In this document: positions 58,190 to 64,000 of the stretch, one piece after another | Layout: every line of letters begins with the position of its first letter | Position numbering within the stretch: position 1 is the first letter of the stretch | The notes under the pieces: model-generated | What the model was told of the DNA's origin: nothing | The model's database searches: none | Seen by the model: only the letters and a program-made list of their open reading frames with translations | Assembly: GCA_942159475.1 (NCBI GenBank) | Contig: OW804095.1 | Coordinates: 65,004,773-65,068,772, forward strand | Source of the DNA: Sthenelais limicola | Lineage: Eukaryota; Annelida; Polychaeta; Phyllodocida; Sigalionidae | Direction: 5' to 3' | Length of the DNA stretch: 64,000 bases | Position numbers and translations under genes: made by a program

Positions 58190-61100
58190 CAGAGTGAAAT
58201 AGAATCAGCTTGACCAAAACATATATACACTTGCTGGGATTTCGAAATAGTTTGTAGGGGAGAGAATGGAGAAACAAAGGAGATATCAATTAATTTATAT
58301 CCCTACATCCCTGCGGATAATCATTACAGTATTAATAACTTACATAAGAAGAACTTTAAAATCCATAGTACACTGAGTGATAAGCGTGCACCTGTACCAA
58401 TGCGTACACTGAGTGATAGTCGCGCAGTTGCCCCACTCTGTGCAATGGTCGGCGCCGTAGCCAGTTTATATATGGGGGAATAATGAGTAATGGTGGGATG
58501 AATAAGGCGGTACAGTGTTGACTATCATTACCCAACTGAATAACATTGCAGGTATTTATATTCTGCTCAATGATCCAACTAAAAGGAAGTACATGAATTG
58601 AGAAGAACCCAGATTTATTACATCGGTTCCAATGACTTCTAGGATGAAATATGACGAGCAAGTCAAATATTTTGAGCTTGCAGGGGTTGTAGGTCCCCCA
58701 TACAGGTGTTTATCCAAGCATCAAGTACTATCAGATTATGTGGACACTGATCTCACCGGCTTTCGAGGGTAAACTCAGGTCTGCATGCCATTTTGTCATC
58801 CTATGGGATTCGCAATATACTACTCCGTTAAACAGGTCTGAACCTGACCTTAAAGTCAGCTTTGCCGTCCGACCACACCCTTTTAGTTTGTCTACATTAG
58901 AGTAAATTGGCTCGTTTCCTTAAAACAAACATTCCTCTGCTCAAATGCCTGATAATTTAGATCTGTGATTGTTTGAATTCGTGAGTCGACCAATCATGTC
59001 TATTTATTTTGGGGTATTTACTTGCAAGGAAGAGGTGCTAGGTAGAATAACTTGCGGCCGTCAGGAGCCACCAGATATCACGCACTTGGTGTTTTGAGCC
59101 CCCTCCAATGGAAAGAAAACAATCCGGGGGTTTATGCTATATTTATGTTTTCTGCTGGCGCAGGCATGTGTCTATAGACAATTACGACACCCAAAGCCAC
59201 AGAATAGTCCCTTCTTGCTATGTTTCTAGTGTAAAATTTCGCCTTTGTTTGTTTTCACAGGGAAAATGTGCATTAGCATTTACGTTCCTGCGTGATATAC
59301 CAAACAATAGTCTATTGTCCTGTCGACAACATATAGAGGAAACTAATTTTTAGCGATTAGGAACAGAAATTAGTTCTGTGGGGAGCCTGCTATCAGACTA
59401 AATGGTATTCCTTTTTAATATTCTGTTGATGTGAAAGCCCACTATACTGAAAAGCAATTGGTAACTATAGGCCTCACGTAGTGCCAGCAATTTCATATCG
59501 TAGTCTGCATCTTTCCATGGTGGTCTCCTCATCATAACTCATGTCTCCGTGCATAGAATCTGAGAGTCTGTCTAGGTTAGCAGCTGATGAAAGACTGCAT
59601 GAGGCGAAGCGGTAGATATATAAATAGGGAAAGGAAAGCTGTAGAGGGGTTACTGTCCTTGAACAGATATATCCCTCTTCTCTGTGCCCCTATTCACATG
59701 AATGCACCTATAAGACAACAAGTGACTGATCAAGACACATTTTAAGGTAATGGTTTCCCTTGATATCAGCTACATTATATAGACCTTTTAGTGTAATGGT
59801 TAATAGTTAAAACGTCGGGAGCACGAAAGGAACCTTTTCAGAAGGCAGTAACTGTCCAAGATACATCCATCTGTAGTAAATTTAACCTGGAAGGCATTGC
59901 AAGAGTAACTAGATGATTAAAGAGTTCTGTTCCAAAGCTTTCTAATCATTCTGTGTTAATACCAAGTTGGGCATGCAGTGCCCTCTACCTTTCTTGTAAA
60001 TTCGTGAACCAATGGTACCTGTAGAATGACCTTTGACGTAGCTTTATCTGAGGAACATAAGGGTCGGATCGGCAGTAATATGTTCATGAATCATCCTGGC
60101 ATTATAAGACCATAAAGTAAGCCTTTCCAATGCTGCCATTAACCCTAGGTAATGTTCTCTTTTCTATAGCTATGTATGCGATCATTCAACTATAGATATT
60201 TCATTTACTACTGGACGACTTATGGCCATGTATTTGGGATTACCCGGCTTGACCTTTATCCCTGTGGATTATCGAACTCTGCCATGTCCACGTTCCATCC
60301 ATTCACATGGGACAAAGACCAACTGGTAACTATAGCAATGCAAGTTTGACTAGCAACATGCTTATCTTCATCGCCCTTAAACAGAAGGGAACTTGATAAT
60401 ACGTTCAGCTCTTTTGGCTGTTTAGACTATATACACCCATAGCTCATACCCCATCCGTCATGTGTTTACCCTCGTTCTGACCTCATCCATTATGTTTAAA
60501 TCCTTCCTATCAAGGGCTTTTGAGTCATTACCTTCCAAATGTGATGGGTGATTTAAGGCTCGGTGAATATCTGGGTGAGAACACAAAGAAATCTGTAACA
60601 TAAGCGGTATATTTTAATTTTGATTATGTTGCGACTTAATCAAAATTATTAAAAGAACACGTATTTAACATGGTGTTTAACAACCCTTCGTTATAAATTT
60701 TGGTAGCAGCCAAATTTATGTTATCTAAGATACATTTTACTTGAGTTTTTCAATTTTGTTGCTGTTTAAATAACATGTGATATGTTTAGCTCCTCCCAAT
60801 TTCCATTAGGCACACTAGAACATACTAATCATCTTCCCTACATTATTGCTTTGGAGTTGTCATTTGCCGCATTAATTCGCAGAACTTATCTAAATACTAA
60901 TTTTCGCTGTACTACTTGTGCGTTAAGGTGAATTTCATTAGATGTCACGTAAAAGACCTTTAATAATTCTCAAGACAGACTATAAAAGTAATGGGAGAGC
61001 AGCAGTCAAAGTCAGAGTATTATTTAGTGTATGAGCCAGAACTTTCCGCCATGTTCTTAGAAAAGAAAATTCGAAAGTTACTGTCTGTTCAATCTTCCTT

Positions 61101-64000
61101 GTCCATATAGATGAAATAGCACGCTTGGATATCACTAGAAATTGCACGAACAAGTCGGCTGTAATCCATATGCCACAAATAACCTCCTGGTGATCGGGTT
61201 AACACTTGCCAATCCGGCAACCGTAGAGCTTCCATTTGACAAGCACAGGTCTACTTCTAAATTACAGACAGGTTTTCCGTGCATGTTTTATGATATGAAA
61301 GCCTGGGAACTAAAGAATTCGAATTGATTATTACCAATGAAAATATGAAAAGTTCCTAAATATTATTAAATATGAAACTCATAACCGAAAGCATCCATTT
61401 CGGATAAATCCAAATTGATAATGGCAAATAATGATTTAGATTTGCAGTGGTGGATGTGATATGCATACCGAATAACTTTATGATAAGTCTCAAAGGTGAA
61501 ATGTTTATGAAAGACTAATTTACAGGTCTGTAAAGGTAGCCACATAATAAAAGCACATGTGCAATAAAATAGAATGGTTTCAAATCCCAATCATTTTTCT
61601 CAAAACTCAATGTGGCGCATGAAAATTGGATAAATAACTACGCGTCATTTCTCATACGATTTAATAGTCTAAATCTAAAAAAAGGAACGTTAGATTTGAA
61701 GGGCATATATGCTTAACTTGACAAATATCCTACCGGCATTGGGAGGCAACCTCATGCAGCACTCGTTTTCAAATTGTGAAGCTGACATTAAAACACCATG
61801 AAACATATTGTAAGGAATCATAAGATTGTCCCTTATGATCACAACATTCCATGACAGTATACTCCAGAACACATACTATTAACAAGAGTACATTTTCGAT
61901 TGGTTAGATTATTGGATACATGACTGATTCAGGCTGACACAAATATTTTAATTGTCATGATCCGTTCATGTGCAAAGTGACCCACGTAAGTGACTCAAAT
62001 TGGATGCTTTGCCTTCGCTAGTTGGGTTGAGGAGAAGGAGAGTAGTAATTAGTTCAATTTTTTCCTGAGGCCAATATGAATTTTTTTGCATTGGCATTCA
62101 ATTAGGGAAACCTAAGATCTATAAGTATAGGCATTAGTTCAAAACCCCAGTATACATATCCAGAAGTATCCTAATTATTCACGGGATTGGCCGAGTCCGC
62201 AAAGAATCTTGACCCTTAGCGAATGACTTGACCAGTTTGTGGGAACGCTAATGAACCTTCAATGTCCAGTTGTATAGTGCAAGAGAACAGACCTTACAAA
62301 TATTATATATAATATATATCATATCTATCCAAAATGTATTTTTCAGGGGACTCGGTGCCAATTTATCAAGCAGTATCATTGCTAGATTGCGCACTTTGAA
62401 AATGAAAGCTACCGAGTACAAGAGCTGAATGCATGACTACGATCTATCCATCAAGTGAAGTGTAAGTCTATAACTGCACCAGGAACTTCGACTAGATCTT
62501 GAAACTGTATATGTACGCAACAAATATGTAGAGCAATGGGTATATTATTTTCAAATGGTATTGTAGATAGTTGTATTATTTTAAGTATTATTTTAAGTGT
62601 AAGTACTTAATGCAAGAATAGAAATAAAATATCGCGGGATTTTGTTCGTAGGACTGAGAATGGCTTTGGGACATTTGTCTTGATCTGGAGATTCAGATTC
62701 GACATGATGAATGAGTTTGATAACTGATTTCACCCACCGGTTCAACACAAATTATGATGTGATCATGAGAATGTTAGTTTCAGAGTTATGGTTTAAAAAC
62801 GCATTGCTCGTTGTTTGAAGTAGCCTAAAAGGGCAAAGATTGGACTTTAATTGTAGTTGGCTCCTGAAGTCTTATGGGCAAAGAGTTTAGAACAATAACA
62901 ACCTAAAACTTCTCTACTTAAAAAGTATCACAACTGTGAAATTGTAAAAAATGAAAACATTTAACAAAAAACTATATTCTTTATGAATTGGAAATGGAGG
63001 AGGAGGAGGAGGTTAAATTATTCAAACAGTTTAAATTGCTCTGCCGATGCCATTCGGTAATAGCCCTTGAAGAATGATGGTGATAGATTCTACATGTAGC
63101 TTTCCTCCTCGATGCTATACCATATTCTACCTTTGAAGTTAGACGAGTTAAAAATGATATAAAGGTGGCAAGTGGTGCATATACGTAATTTCCCTATGCT
63201 ACTGAGTGTGATTATCTATAATCCCGACATATATGTAATGAGTAAAAGACAAGCAACATCTCTGTATTTGATCTAAATATGATGCGCCAAGATGTTTATT
63301 ATATTACCTGTTTGAGTATAATTGACCAGTCTCTCATGTGAGGTTTTGATGTTCAACTGCATTTTAAATGACTAAAATATCTACTACATCATATAGCCCA
63401 TTACATCACATTACACCATATAGCCGCATTGACAAACTTTTCAAGTTATTAGCAACTACTGATGCACTGAATATTCAACAATACATCCTCATACCATCTC
63501 TCATAATAGTGGCTGCCTGATAAATACTAATACTAGTTCATACTAATTCTAGTTGGTCTACAACATATATTTATAAGCTCCTTGTTAGCAACGGTGATAG
63601 TAGATAACTAAGGGTCTGAATGATAGTTAGATGCAGCACTACCACACGGCTCAATGAGAAAGTGACGCAATCTAGACCTTGCTCTGGTCACATTGTCGAA
63701 ATGTCATCATAGGGAGCGAGTTCTACTCGTAGCATCCTATTCCGCTGTTGTCGTCTCTTATCTTCCAGCATTCAGATGTATATTAAAGTACCTATGACGT
63801 CATAGTAATTAATGAATAGTTGCTAATTGATTGGGATCATGTAAGACCTCATCAACAGCATTTCAGAAATTGCTCACAGTCCCTAATTAGATTATTACTA
63901 GGTCTATTCACGAGAGTGTTATAATCTAAGGTCGTAACTAATTTTGACCATGTGTTCAATTGTTGATTTAAGCTATACGTGACAGCCGCCCTACATAGAT
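58190..64000. other. Non-coding stretch to window end
   Basis: No gene, RNA or clear mobile element supported. TACACTGAGTGATA occurs twice (about 58369 and 58407, 38 bp apart). A TAATTTTGATTA...TAATCAAAATTA inverted pair lies near 60617-60650, and a small GGAGGAGGAGGAGGAGG run near 62997. Confidence 0.5.

Noticed and set aside
59584..59620. CTGATGA followed by GCGAAGC, hammerhead-like
   Set aside because: The second core element is GAAG, not GAAA, and helix II does not form well.
1..64000. CRISPR array, operons or bacterial genes
   Set aside because: No regularly spaced identical repeats with unique spacers and no dense coding; the window is animal nuclear DNA.

Overview
This is an AT-rich, gene-poor piece of animal nuclear DNA. 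I find no intact host gene, no bacterial operon structure and no CRISPR array. All recognisable coding sequence belongs to retroelements: one DIRS-superfamily (Ngaro-type) tyrosine-recombinase retrotransposon and several decayed non-LTR (LINE) retrotransposons. The mix (Ngaro with split direct repeats, Jockey/CR1/L2-like LINEs, a Penelope-like terminal motif, many short inverted-repeat elements) fits a marine invertebrate such as an echinoderm or hemichordate. The sequence alone does not settle the species.

Layout. 1-10.7 kb: non-coding, with a Harbinger-like 200-bp MITE (3477-3676, TTA target duplication), a palindromic hairpin element (4911-5013) and a 221-bp foldback element (8262-8482). 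10.7-16 kb: a Ngaro element of about 5.3 kb with the layout A1 - gag - RT/RNase H - tyrosine recombinase - B1 - A2 - B2. Its repeats are almost identical (one mismatch per pair) and its recombinase is intact, but gag has frame breaks and the RT has lost its catalytic core, so it looks young yet defective. A textbook A AAA AAC slippery heptamer sits directly before the gag stop codon, in the right frame for -1 frameshifting into pol. 16-25 kb: mostly featureless, with a tRNA-derived Pol III promoter remnant (16111-16188) and two inverted-repeat elements.

25.4-38.5 kb: three LINE remnants, all on the minus strand (25477-27238, 33051-35200 in two parts, 38021-38512), plus a 597-bp element with TTAA-containing inverted ends, a Penelope-like terminal fragment with a hammerhead-like core, and a 682-bp terminal-inverted-repeat element that carries an internal hairpin and a perfect 77-bp tandem duplication. 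40-47 kb: a piggyBac-like MITE, a nested double inverted repeat of about 950 bp, a badly decayed plus-strand LINE RT and a second copy of the palindromic hairpin. 49.8-54.2 kb: a hAT-like MITE with an exact TAACT duplication, a polypurine tract, a 140-bp imperfect tandem repeat, a 316-bp solo LTR flanked by CAGT, and a LINE fragment from the same family as the 33-35 kb copy. 56.9-58.2 kb: a simple-repeat cluster with a long AAAAAGTTGG-type minisatellite that creates false open frames. The rest is unannotated non-coding DNA.
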